57,287 bases of DNA. Origin: Streptococcus sp. DD12. GTDB lineage: Bacteria > Bacillota > Bacilli > Lactobacillales > Streptococcaceae. Below, one piece after another: positions 49,672 to 57,287 of this stretch (position 1 is the stretch's first letter; each line of letters starts with the position of its first letter). The stretch covers positions 529,539-586,825 of the forward strand of contig NZ_KQ969495.1 in the NCBI RefSeq assembly GCF_001578885.1. Reading direction: 5' to 3'. The notes under the pieces are model-generated. The model worked only from the letters and a program-made list of their open reading frames with translations, ran no database searches and was not told the DNA's origin. The translations under genes and the position numbers were made by a program.

Positions 49672-51257
49672 TGCTGCCTCCTTTCATAACCATCTGCTAG
49701 TAAGGTTTGGTATTGTTTTAAAAACCACTGGATGATAGGGCCATTTTGGTCATTGTGTCGCCCTTCAAAGCCCTTGGTATAAATATGGACCTGTTTTTGT
49801 GCCAAATGTTCCAATAAACGCTCGGTCGCATGCCTGTCATAGTCATCTTGCTGCATGTAGGCAATGGCAAAAGTCGTCCGAGTAAAATCCGACTGACTAA
49901 AATTGTCCCAAAAACGCTGATTGAGTTGGGCAGGACTGAGCGTCTGCCGCCCCTGACTGACATTGACCAGAACATCGCTGATGGTTTCAAACTCGTCAGG
50001 TCGGGTGAGTTTGAGATTTGTCACCGTATCGCCTAAGTCTGTAAAGGGTTTAGCGATAACAACGGCATAAGGACGCACCTGCGCCGCATAATACAAGGCA
50101 CCATAAGTCCCCATAGAAATCCCTGACAAAATCACATCATGGTAGTCAAAGGACAAATAGTCCAGAGCCTCTTGAATGACACCCTGCAATTTGGCCTCAA
50201 TTTCCGTACTGCCAATATAAAAGGCGCCACCTTCTAGCCTTGGGTCCGCCACCAATAAAAAGGGATGCCCCATGGCCTTCATCATCCCAAAGCCTTCAAA
50301 GCCCTCGGCAGGCCGGTAACCCGCAAAGTAAACACACAAAGGGGGCTTTAGATTTCCTGGGTTGAAATAATAAAAGAGGTCCTGTCTTTGCTTGTCACGG
50401 ATGCGTTTGCCACCCAAAACCAAGGTCCCAAGTTCCTTGTGTGAAAAACGCCAGTGCAAGTCCCCAAGAATGACCGTTCCAAAGCCCTTGACGGACAGGG
50501 ATACCGCATAACTCAGAATCTCCTTGTCGCGTTTTGGTAAGAAACAAGGCGCTTGCATTGCCACTTCATCGAAGTAAAAGGTCTGGTCCAGTTCCAAGAG
50601 CCCCATCTGATTGATAGGGGTCACTTCCAAGCGCAACCGCAGGTCACCATTGGTCTTGACATATTGTTGCCAAAGTTCAATCGGGTGCCCCGGATTGGTC
50701 AGATTGTAAGTATAGGTCAGCAATTGCTGGTAGTCGTCTGAAAATTTTCCTGAAATTTCCAGACCGACATGGCCATGGTAGTTACTCGTGACCGCTAATT
50801 CTGGATTGACCTGCCCATGATGAATGGGAAGCGTTTCCCCGTATTGCCCATCAAAAATGACCTGTGATAAATAATCGACAGTCTCTGAGGGAGTCGCAAA
50901 AGCCGGTAATTCTGTCAAGACCTTGCGATGAAAAATGCCTGTCTTGCTTTGCGCTTTTAGTCCCAAGCCTGACACCTGCAAAAGGGCGTAAGCTTCTACC
51001 GTATCTGACAGCGGTTCTAAGAGGTCTTCTGCCAGAGGCGAGGTTAAAATAATCGCTGCAAAGTGAAGTTTCTCAGGTTTCAGCGCCTCTTTTTCTGTTG
51101 ACCTTATTTGAGTCGCTTCAAGCAATTCCTTTTCTTTTTGGCTGATGTAAGCTGTGATGGAAGCCTTGTCAGGCAAGACAAATTGCCAGTCCAGATGGTC
51201 TGGCCACTCTTGGACTTGACTTCGCCAATCCAGCTTGCCAATTTGTAAAATCTGCAT
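49668..51257 (-). CDS. asp2: Accessory Sec system protein Asp2 (putative O-acetyltransferase)
   Basis: A 529-residue protein. The C-terminal half is an alpha/beta-hydrolase fold with the nucleophile elbow VILSGISMGTYGALYYAAQ (G-x-S-x-G). Candidate Asp/Glu and His partners lie near the end (ALE...KGFEGRHNDQNG). In studied streptococci Asp2 both supports export and O-acetylates GlcNAc on the adhesin; that activity is inferred from the conserved serine motif. Start directly abuts the asp1 stop (TAG-ATG), so the two are translationally coupled. Confidence 0.92.
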   Translation of the reverse strand: MQILQIGKLDWRSQVQEWPDHLDWQFVLPDKASITAYISQKEKELLEATQIRSTEKEALKPEKLHFAAIILTSPLAEDLLEPLSDTVEAYALLQVSGLGLKAQSKTGIFHRKVLTELPAFATPSETVDYLSQVIFDGQYGETLPIHHGQVNPELAVTSNYHGHVGLEISGKFSDDYQQLLTYTYNLTNPGHPIELWQQYVKTNGDLRLRLEVTPINQMGLLELDQTFYFDEVAMQAPCFLPKRDKEILSYAVSLSVKGFGTVILGDLHWRFSHKELGTLVLGGKRIRDKQRQDLFYYFNPGNLKPPLCVYFAGYRPAEGFEGFGMMKAMGHPFLLVADPRLEGGAFYIGSTEIEAKLQGVIQEALDYLSFDYHDVILSGISMGTYGALYYAAQVRPYAVVIAKPFTDLGDTVTNLKLTRPDEFETISDVLVNVSQGRQTLSPAQLNQRFWDNFSQSDFTRTTFAIAYMQQDDYDRHATERLLEHLAQKQVHIYTKGFEGRHNDQNGPIIQWFLKQYQTLLADGYERRQQ

Positions 51258-52835
51258 CTAAGACAAGTTCCTTTCTAAAAGCTCGCGCCATTGCGCCAAC
51301 AAACGCCCACTACTATTTTCAGCCATGCGCTCTACCGTATGCACCAAAGCCTTATTCCAATGGCTAAGACTATTGACATAATAAGCAACCGCTTCTTCCA
51401 GAGTCCCCTCTTCACTTAGCAGCCAGCCATTTTCCTTATGCCTGACATAATCTGTCGGTGATTGATGAATCTGTGGCAGACCCGCACTAAGGCTGGCAAT
51501 CTGCGTGTAGAGGTCTGGCTGAGGAGCCAAGTCAATAACCAGACGCGCCTGATCCAATTCTTGGATAATCTGATCCGTACGAACCAAGTTGATAAAACGC
51601 ATGCGTGACAATTCCCAAGAGGGCTCATCCACAGGGTTTTCGCCTGGCGCCAAACTTTCCATAAAGAAATCCTCACGATCAAAATGCGCCAATAAATAGG
51701 ACTCCATCCAAGCTTTCAGATCCTCAAAGGATTTCCAACGCTCATAAGTCACCAAGGTCAAGAGCAGGTCCTCTCGCTTGGCCAAAAGCGGAAACAAGCC
51801 GATCAGATGCTCTTTGACCTCTTTTGTTGAGAGGCCATCAACCCTAAAATACAAATCTTGAAAACGCATAGACTGGCTTTGCCCTAAGCGCAAACGGCTA
51901 TCAAAAGGGGAAATGACCAGAAGCCCCCTAGATGGACTGCCGGCTTCCTTTAGCGCTTCCTCTAGGAGCTTGCCATGGTCCTTAGACTCTGTCACCAACA
52001 AATCAACCTGCTTGACCAGTTCCACGAGAGCTTCCTTATTTTCTAAAGAATAGCGCTGGCCAAAGAAAGACAGCACACGTTTTTGCTGAGGAAAACTGTC
52101 TAGTAACATCTGATTGTGAAGGGCATGACTGGCTAAGACAAGCGTGTCTTGATCTGTGAGCACTTGTTTGGCCAAAAGTGCTAGGCGTTCTTGAACCAAT
52201 TCCCCCCAGTCAGCATAGTGTTTTTTGGCGAAAACATGGTCGGAAAACCAATTGATTTCAATCGCTGGCTCTTCTGTCGCTTGAAGGTGTTCTCTGACCT
52301 GCCAAACGCCATTTTCATTGAGGTAGTCCTGATACAAGGCCTGCCCAGCCCCATCATAATACAAAATACTAGACAAAAAACCTCTGTCATCAAACAGATA
52401 GGTATACTGAGGTTGCCCCTCTTTTTGCCATTGGATTTCCAGCAAATTGCCACTACTAGCAAAAGCAATTTTCGCCAGTAGGACACCATCTTTTTTGGCA
52501 AAAACCGCAAAAGGCGTATAGAGAAATTCTGTCCCCTTGGGCCAAGCTAAGGCTGTAAAATCAATCGGACGTGTGTGGGTCCGTGAAATATTTTGAATAT
52601 CATCAAAAAAAGACCAGTAGACCTGACCAAGCAAGCCCTTTTCATGCAGTTCATAACGTAATTGAGGTTGGTAGGTCAAAAAAATCAGACGGACAGCTTC
52701 ACCCGCCTCTGCAAAGAGTTGTACCTGATTTATCGTATCATCAAAAGCAATCTCTTCATAGACCCGGGTCCATTCTTGGGACGCTGCATACCAAGGACGA
52801 TTTGTCGCATACCAAGCCGGCACAAAATAATACAT
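51258..52835 (-). CDS. asp1: Accessory Sec system protein Asp1
   Basis: A 525-residue protein beginning MYYFVPAWYATNRPWYAASQEW, characteristic of Asp1. The family has a GT-B glycosyltransferase-like fold without known catalysis and binds the adhesin during export with Asp2 and Asp3. The C-terminal half has the glycosyltransferase-like stretch ARLVIDLAPQPDLYTQIASLSAGLPQIHQSPTDYVRHKENGWLL. ATG follows AGGAGG, 8 bases after the secY2 stop. Confidence 0.92.
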   Translation of the reverse strand: MYYFVPAWYATNRPWYAASQEWTRVYEEIAFDDTINQVQLFAEAGEAVRLIFLTYQPQLRYELHEKGLLGQVYWSFFDDIQNISRTHTRPIDFTALAWPKGTEFLYTPFAVFAKKDGVLLAKIAFASSGNLLEIQWQKEGQPQYTYLFDDRGFLSSILYYDGAGQALYQDYLNENGVWQVREHLQATEEPAIEINWFSDHVFAKKHYADWGELVQERLALLAKQVLTDQDTLVLASHALHNQMLLDSFPQQKRVLSFFGQRYSLENKEALVELVKQVDLLVTESKDHGKLLEEALKEAGSPSRGLLVISPFDSRLRLGQSQSMRFQDLYFRVDGLSTKEVKEHLIGLFPLLAKREDLLLTLVTYERWKSFEDLKAWMESYLLAHFDREDFFMESLAPGENPVDEPSWELSRMRFINLVRTDQIIQELDQARLVIDLAPQPDLYTQIASLSAGLPQIHQSPTDYVRHKENGWLLSEEGTLEEAVAYYVNSLSHWNKALVHTVERMAENSSGRLLAQWRELLERNLS

Positions 52836-52843
52836 GTTTCCTC

Positions 52844-54102
52844 CTATATTGGATTATGGTAACGTCGCCAATTGCGCAAGGTCGTCACCTGCTCGATTAC
52901 ATCAAGAAAAAAGCCCGCTAACATAAAAACATCACCGATTAAAATGCTCAGCAAAATGGTCTGCGGGTCGTTCCCCTGCAAAACCCCATAGAGTAAAGGG
53001 ACACCACCCACCATTAAAACCACCAGGGCACCAAATTGGGCCAGAGCGGTTACTTTGCTTTGAATAAATTGACGCGTGGCTAGGCCAGGCGCTACACTTG
53101 CGATGTAATCCCCATTTTTACGTAAGGTTTTGGCCAGATCATTGGCGTCATAATTATAGTAAGCAAAACCTAAGGACAGCACATAGAGCAAGACTATATA
53201 GCACAAGACCCCACTCCATTCTGTCAAAGACAGGTGTCGGGCCAAATAATCCAATAGCCCACTATAGGGAAAAAGTTGCGCCAAGGCTTGGATGACAAAG
53301 AGTGGGAAAAGCATAAGTGTCATCCCATACATAAATGGCATAGCACCTGCCGGTGTCACCCGTATGGGCAGATAAGAGGCCTCATGGTAAGGGGTATTGA
53401 CACCGATGCGTAAAATCGGTATGCGATACTCTGCCCGATATAAAATTCCAGCGACATAAATCAGGCACAAACACCCCAGCAAGCCTAAGGCAACCTGAAA
53501 GACCAGTTGGGACAAGGTTAAATTTTGATTGGCAAAATACTGCCAGATGCTATCGCCCAAGGACAAGAGCATATTGGCCAGGATGATAACGGTCATGCCA
53601 CCAAGACCCTTTTGACTATTGAGGTTACTCAACCAGGTCAGAACAAAGCTACCCGCTACCAGGGTCACCACCGTAAGGCCCTGCATAAAGAATAAACCAA
53701 AGACACTGTAGGTCGGAGATAAGACTAAGCCTCGTAAAGAAGCGATAGCTTGCAGGCTTGCCACTATTAAGCTTAAAAACAAACGATAAGCTTCTGCTTG
53801 GCTCTGACTGAGCTGTTTAAAGGCGCCAAAAGCCGTTAAAAAACGCCAGAGAACAACACTGACCATCCAAGGCCCCAAACCCAAGCTAAAAAGTGTCAAA
53901 GGCCCGATATGGGCTCCCGTCACAGCCAGGGCATTGGCTAAAACGGCAGTATTTCCTTGAAAAGCGCTCTCTCCTTGCGAGGCGAGTAAAAAGGTAAGGG
54001 CAAGAGGCGACCTAAGAGGTAAATCCACAGAATCCCCATCATCCAAACCAATTTAGGCGCAATCAAAGCCATGCGCCAACTTTTTCGTAAGCTGTTTAAC
54101 AC
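52844..54102 (-). CDS. secY2: Accessory Sec translocon membrane protein SecY2, one-base frameshift near codon 38
   Basis: A SecY-type channel dedicated to the serine-rich adhesin. The N-terminal part from a GTG at 54102 (GGAG 8 bases upstream) reads LNSLRKSWRMALIAPKLVWM through WIYLLGRLLPLPF, the usual SecY2 first helix. It then runs into a stop after YSPRKERALF. The -1 frame picks up immediately as FLLASQGESAFQGNTAVLANALAV and continues through about nine more membrane helices to the end. The junction is the run of five Ts (As on the + strand) at 53988-53992; a sixth would restore 419 codons. Start could instead be an ATG at 54135 or 54132. It leads the operon, ahead of asp1. Confidence 0.88.
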
Positions 54103-54154
54103 CTTTGTCTCTCCGACCTCTTCTTTTGTCATCATTTTGTCATATATCCCTCTT

Positions 54155-54160
54155 ATTATA
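54155..54160 (-). promoter_or_regulatory. -10 element of the accessory Sec operon
   Basis: Minus-strand extended TGCTATAAT about 55 bases before the secY2 GTG. No strong -35 is present. Confidence 0.5.
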
Positions 54161-54211
54161 GCATGAAATAAGGGATTAGGAAGAGCTTTCGCCGACTCTT
54201 TTTCTGAAAAA

Positions 54212-54223
54212 TGACAGCTGTCA
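54212..54223. promoter_or_regulatory. Perfect 12-bp palindrome between secY2 and recX
   Basis: TGACAGCTGTCA, perfectly self-complementary, sits between the divergent secY2 and recX promoters, 52 bases from the former -10 and 96 from the latter. It is a candidate operator; no regulator is identified. Confidence 0.35.
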
Positions 54224-54318
54224 ATCCTAGCTTCAACCCTCATCAGCAAGAAAGCAAACAAAGGCTTTTCTTTCTCCTTTCACTGCGGCTTTCACCAGTT
54301 TTTTCGTCTCATTTGTAC

Positions 54319-54324
54319 TATAAT
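54319..54324 (+). promoter_or_regulatory. -10 element placing transcription start at the recX start codon
   Basis: TATAAT followed by GAATGT and then the recX ATG at 54331. There is no Shine-Dalgarno sequence between them, which implies a leaderless transcript. Confidence 0.6.
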
Positions 54325-54330
54325 GAATGT

Positions 54331-55110
54331 ATGAAAATCACCAAACTCGAAAAGAAAAAGCGCCTCTACCTCCTTGAGCTGGACAGTTCAGAGACCCTCT
54401 ACATCACCGAAGACACATTGGTCCGCTTCTTTTTATCTAAAGGCAAAAGCCTGACCGAGAGTGAGTTAGCTGAAATCCGTCAATTTTCTCAGTTTTCTTA
54501 CGGTAAAAATTTGGCCCTCTACCACCTGTCCTTCGCCCGTCGAAGTCAAAAACAAGTCCAAGACTACTTGATGCAACACGACATCGACCAAGCTACTAGC
54601 CAAGCCGTCATTGCTAGCCTAATCCAAGAAGAATGGCTCAACGACCGACAGTTGGCTAAAGACATCGTTCACCAGCAGGCGACTGGTGGCGACAAGGGAC
54701 CTTTTTATCTCAAACAAAAACTAGGGCAAAAAGGCATTGCAAAGGCCATAATCGCCGAGGTCTTGGACCAGACAGATTTTACAGAGGCTTGTCTTGCAAC
54801 GGCAGAAAAACTCTGCAAAAAGTACGAAAAAAAGCTTCCCCAAAAAGCGCTTGAGACCAAACTCTACCAGCAACTCAGCCAAAGGGGATATGCCGCAAGA
54901 GATATTCAAACCGCCCTTGCAAAACTCCCCCTGACGTCTGACCCAGACCAGGAAACCGACCTTCTCTTTCGTGAAATCGATAAGGTCTTTGACCGCTATG
55001 CGCGAAAAAATGAAGGCTATGCCTTAAAACAAAAACTAACCAACCACCTAGCCCGTAAAGGCTTCACTTTCGATGCCATTCACCAGGCTCTAAGGGAATA
55101 CGATATCTGA
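54331..55110 (+). CDS. recX: Regulatory protein RecX
   Basis: A 259-residue protein that modulates RecA filament activity. It is an all-helical repeat protein with the RecX patterns SLTESELAEIRQFSQFSYGKNLALYHLSFARRSQKQVQDYLMQH, EEWLNDRQLAKDIVHQQ and LARKGFTFDAIHQAL. The length fits the extended Firmicutes form. The frame is open 40 codons upstream, but ATG at 54331 (MKITKLEKKKRLYLLEL) is the homologous start. TATAAT ends 6 bases before it and there is no ribosome-binding site. It diverges from the accessory Sec operon. Confidence 0.92.
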   Translation: MKITKLEKKKRLYLLELDSSETLYITEDTLVRFFLSKGKSLTESELAEIRQFSQFSYGKNLALYHLSFARRSQKQVQDYLMQHDIDQATSQAVIASLIQEEWLNDRQLAKDIVHQQATGGDKGPFYLKQKLGQKGIAKAIIAEVLDQTDFTEACLATAEKLCKKYEKKLPQKALETKLYQQLSQRGYAARDIQTALAKLPLTSDPDQETDLLFREIDKVFDRYARKNEGYALKQKLTNHLARKGFTFDAIHQALREYDI

Positions 55111-55187
55111 CATTTTTTAGCTGAATTTTTTAAGCAAATATGCTAAGATAGTGAGTGATAAACTTAATTGTAGAAAGTTGGAGTCCC

Positions 55188-55721
55188 ATGAAGTTACCAA
55201 AAGAGGGCGACTTTATTACAATTCAAAGTTACAAGCATGATGGGAGTCTCCACCGTACATGGCGAGACACTATGGTACTAAAAACAACTGAAAATTCCAT
55301 TATCGGCGTCAATGACCATACCTTGGTGACTGAAAATGATGGACGGCGTTGGGTAACCCGCGAGCCTGCCATTGTCTACTTTCACAAAAAGTTTTGGTTC
55401 AACATTATTGCCATGATTCGAGACAATGGGGTTTCCTACTACTGCAACCTTGCTAGCCCTTTTGTCCTAGATGGTGAAGCGCTCAAATACATTGACTATG
55501 ATTTGGATGTCAAGGTTTTTGCAGATGGGGAAAAACGCCTGCTTGATGTTGACGAATATGAAGCCCACAAGCAAGCCATGCATTACTCGGCTGATATTGA
55601 CCATATTCTCAAGGAAAATGTCAAAATTCTTGTCGATTGGATTAACCAAGGCAAGGGACCTTTCTCCCAAGCCTATGTCACTATTTGGTACAAACGTTAT
55701 CTTGAACTAAAGAATCGGTAA
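55188..55721 (+). CDS. DUF402 family protein, putative nucleoside tri-/diphosphatase
   Basis: A 177-residue protein beginning [31 protein letters not shown]. It has the conserved [22 protein letters not shown] and the acidic [25 protein letters not shown] region of the DUF402/Ntdp family. Family members hydrolyse nucleoside tri- and diphosphates with divalent metal; that activity is inferred. ATG at 55188 is preceded by TTGGAG; the frame is open 11 codons further upstream. It follows recX by 77 bases with a weak TAAGAT -10 between, so it may be separately expressed. Confidence 0.85.
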   Translation: MKLPKEGDFITIQSYKHDGSLHRTWRDTMVLKTTENSIIGVNDHTLVTENDGRRWVTREPAIVYFHKKFWFNIIAMIRDNGVSYYCNLASPFVLDGEALKYIDYDLDVKVFADGEKRLLDVDEYEAHKQAMHYSADIDHILKENVKILVDWINQGKGPFSQAYVTIWYKRYLELKNR

Positions 55722-55744
55722 AGTTGTCTCCACGGCAATCTTAA

Positions 55745-55775
55745 GAGTCTGAGACACCGTCTAAGGCTCTTTTTC
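55745..55775 (+). terminator. Terminator after the DUF402 gene
   Basis: GAGTCTGAGAC / GTCTAAGGCTC with an ACC loop (10 of 11 positions pair) and a T run. Confidence 0.8.
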
Positions 55776-55856
55776 TTGTTTGCTGACAAGGCTTAACCTC
55801 CCCTACAAAAGAGCCTGTCGCTAGCCTCAAACGCAACCAAAACAGTTGCCGAGGTC

Positions 55857-55894
55857 AAAAGAAAACCGCAAGACCTATCAGACAGTTTTCTTTT
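55857..55894 (+). terminator. Second hairpin before the DUF960 gene
   Basis: AAAAGAAAAC / GTTTTCTTTT, a 10-bp stem with an 18-base loop. The A/T-only stem makes its function uncertain. Confidence 0.4.
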
Positions 55895-55948
55895 AAGCCT
55901 TGCCCTTACTAACCAATCCCTGTCTTTCGCCTTTCAAAGGAGGTCCAC

Positions 55949-56263
55949 ATGGCATTTTCACATTCCAAAGGCCGCTATGCCAGTTTTGGCGTTGTCTCAA
56001 GCGTAGACCCAAAGATTATCGACACCATCTGGGATATCCTTGATAATTACCTCAAGGGGGTATTTCCTTTGGATGACCAGCTACGGGTTGACTTTCAAAA
56101 CCGCGAGGACAAGCTCACACTCCTCATTTCACAGCAATGTCGCAAGACTGCCATTGCTTTTGATTACGATTACCCCTTTGACCCCTATGCTCCTAGCAGG
56201 CTACTCATCGTCGATGAAGCTGGCGATGAGACACTTATCCTCCCCTACGAATTAAAATTGTAA
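55949..56263 (+). CDS. DUF960 domain protein, unknown function
   Basis: A 104-residue acidic cytoplasmic protein (MAFSHSKGRYASFGVVSSVDPKIID) with the DUF960 patterns IDTIWDILDNYLKGVFPLDDQLRVDF, ISQQCRKTAIAFDYDYPFDPYAPSRLLIVDEAG. No catalytic motif or membrane segment is evident. AAAGGAGG lies 6-7 bases before the ATG, an excellent ribosome site. It has terminators on both sides, so it is probably monocistronic. No function is known to me. Confidence 0.8.
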   Translation: MAFSHSKGRYASFGVVSSVDPKIIDTIWDILDNYLKGVFPLDDQLRVDFQNREDKLTLLISQQCRKTAIAFDYDYPFDPYAPSRLLIVDEAGDETLILPYELKL

Positions 56264-56289
56264 GCCTATAAAGGCCTTTGCCGCCTACC

Positions 56290-56321
56290 TCCCCCTGCGT
56301 TCACCCAGCAGGGGCTTTTTT
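56290..56321 (+). terminator. Terminator after the DUF960 gene
   Basis: CCCCTGC / GCAGGGG with a 9-base loop and six Ts. Confidence 0.9.
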
Positions 56322-56396
56322 GGGGCAAATCATTGGCTTTAGCGGAAAAATCTAAAAAAAACTTGTGAAAAGGGTTTCAATTTCACCCAGCTATGA

Positions 56397-56402
56397 TAAA
56401 AT
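56397..56402 (+). promoter_or_regulatory. -10 element of the formate/nitrite channel gene
   Basis: TAAAAT with extended TGA, about 30 bases before the ATG at 56434. A TTTCAA 16 bases upstream is a poor -35. Confidence 0.45.
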
Positions 56403-56433
56403 AAAACAAAAAGCTAAGGAGTTAGAAAAACAT

Positions 56434-57222
56434 ATGTCCCAATTCCAGACGGCTGTCACTGCCGCTTGTCAGAAAAAAGAACAATTATTCGACGAAAGCC
56501 TTACACGCTATGCCCTACGCTCCATGCTGGCAGGGGGCTATCTGACTGCCAGTACGGCATGCGGGGCAATTGCAGCGGATATCATTGCGCCACTATCACC
56601 AGCTCTGTCACGTTTTATCTTTGCGTTCATCTTCGCCTTCGGCCTACTTTACGTTGTCTTTTTAAACAGCGAGCTGGCAACTTCCAACATGATGTTTTTA
56701 ACTGTCGGTAGCTACTACAAGGTCATTTCCTGGAAAAAGACAGTGACCATTTTGCTCTATTGTACCTTTTTCAATTTTGTCGGGGCCACGCTACTAGCCT
56801 ATCTCTTTAACCAATCCTTCTCTTTTAGCCAGTTGACCGACCACAGTTTTTTGGTCAATGCCGTCCAGACCAAGCTAGCCAAGTCTGATTGGCAGAACCT
56901 GATTGAAGGGGTTACAGCCAATATTTTTGTCAACATTGCCATTCTTTGCTTTATTTTCATCAAAGAACAAAGCGCTAAAATCCCATTGATTTTATCGGCT
57001 ATCTTCATGTTTGTCTTTTTGGTCAATGAACATTTGATTGCAAACTTTGCTTCATTCATGTTAGCTGCCTTCAGCCAGGTGGAAAACATTCAAGGACTTA
57101 GCCTCACCAATGTCCTTCGACAATGGGCTGTCGTCTTTATTGGAAACTGGATTGGCGGTGGCCTTTTTATCGGTCTGACTTACGCTTGGCTCAATCAAAC
57201 CAAAAGCCCCTATAAAGATTAA
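56434..57222 (+). CDS. Formate/nitrite transporter (FNT/FocA) family channel
   Basis: A 262-residue membrane protein with six hydrophobic helices in the FNT arrangement. It has the first half-repeat ELATSNMMFLTVG, the re-entrant-loop partner EGVTANIFVNIAILC, and VNEHLIANFASFM containing the conserved central histidine. FNT pentamers pass small monovalent anions such as formate, nitrite or lactate; formate is likeliest in a fermentative streptococcus but is not proven. ATG at 56434 (MSQFQTAVTA) has AAGGAG 12 bases upstream. The frame is open 23 codons earlier, over the promoter. A perfect terminator follows. Confidence 0.88.
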   Translation: MSQFQTAVTAACQKKEQLFDESLTRYALRSMLAGGYLTASTACGAIAADIIAPLSPALSRFIFAFIFAFGLLYVVFLNSELATSNMMFLTVGSYYKVISWKKTVTILLYCTFFNFVGATLLAYLFNQSFSFSQLTDHSFLVNAVQTKLAKSDWQNLIEGVTANIFVNIAILCFIFIKEQSAKIPLILSAIFMFVFLVNEHLIANFASFMLAAFSQVENIQGLSLTNVLRQWAVVFIGNWIGGGLFIGLTYAWLNQTKSPYKD

Positions 57223-57241
57223 GACAGCACTCCCATCAAAA

Positions 57242-57270
57242 AAATCTCCTTGGTCACACCAAGGAGATTT
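57242..57270 (+). terminator. Terminator after the FNT channel gene
   Basis: AAATCTCCTTGG / CCAAGGAGATTT, a 12-bp perfect stem with a TCACA loop. Confidence 0.88.
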
Positions 57271-57287
57271 CCTTTTGCTTAAAGCTT

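Overview
The window is chromosomal DNA from a low-GC Gram-positive coccus, almost certainly a Streptococcus of the oral, glucan-associated type. The evidence is the gyrA-srtA pair next to ldh, fused GlnP with two binding domains, glucosyltransferase-type signal peptides and glucan-binding (YG) repeats, a BlpR/BlpH-type regulator pair, and an accessory SecA2/SecY2 locus with a giant serine-rich repeat adhesin. I cannot name the species. I judged base composition (mid-40s % GC) by eye and did not compute it.

Layout, left to right. 1-2.9 kb: a leftward pyrimidine operon pyrK-pyrDB-pyrF-pyrE (pyrE cut by the window edge), behind a strong promoter and a PyrR-type attenuator. 3.0-6.0 kb: yunD-like phosphatase, yutD and rlmN. 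6.0-9.3 kb: gyrA-srtA. 9.4-12.1 kb: ldh (one base short, so frameshifted) converging on nox. 12.2-18.1 kb: two large paralogous secreted glucan-binding-repeat proteins without a catalytic domain, each behind apparent tandem promoters with a CiaR-type box and a cre-like site. 18.2-20.8 kb: alsS-alsD for acetoin. 20.8-22.6 kb: a TPR protein and a Nudix hydrolase. 22.7-25.7 kb: glnP-glnQ. 25.8-30.4 kb: an accessory block between two 80-bp direct repeats, holding an ABC exporter, a BlpH-like kinase with a G10 tract, a BlpR-like regulator, two 181-bp intergenic repeats and an IS30-family remnant. 30.4-32.3 kb: dedA and manA. 32.3-54.1 kb: the accessory Sec locus secY2-asp1-asp2-asp3-secA2-asp4 followed by a 4608-residue serine-rich repeat protein. 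54.3-57.3 kb: recX, a DUF402 gene, a DUF960 gene and a formate/nitrite-type channel.

Functional themes. Surface colonisation is prominent: two glucan-binding proteins, sortase A, and a giant adhesin with its own export machinery. The glycosyltransferases expected to modify the adhesin are not in the window, and the adhesin has no LPXTG motif. Pyruvate and redox handling is the second theme (ldh, nox, alsS/alsD, FNT channel). Several of these genes carry cre-like boxes, which suggests carbon catabolite control.

Three genes (ldh, secY2, asp4) are each exactly one base short at or beside a homopolymer, and each gives a complete expected protein if that base is restored. Sequencing error is the simplest explanation, but real inactivation or slippage cannot be excluded from this sequence alone.
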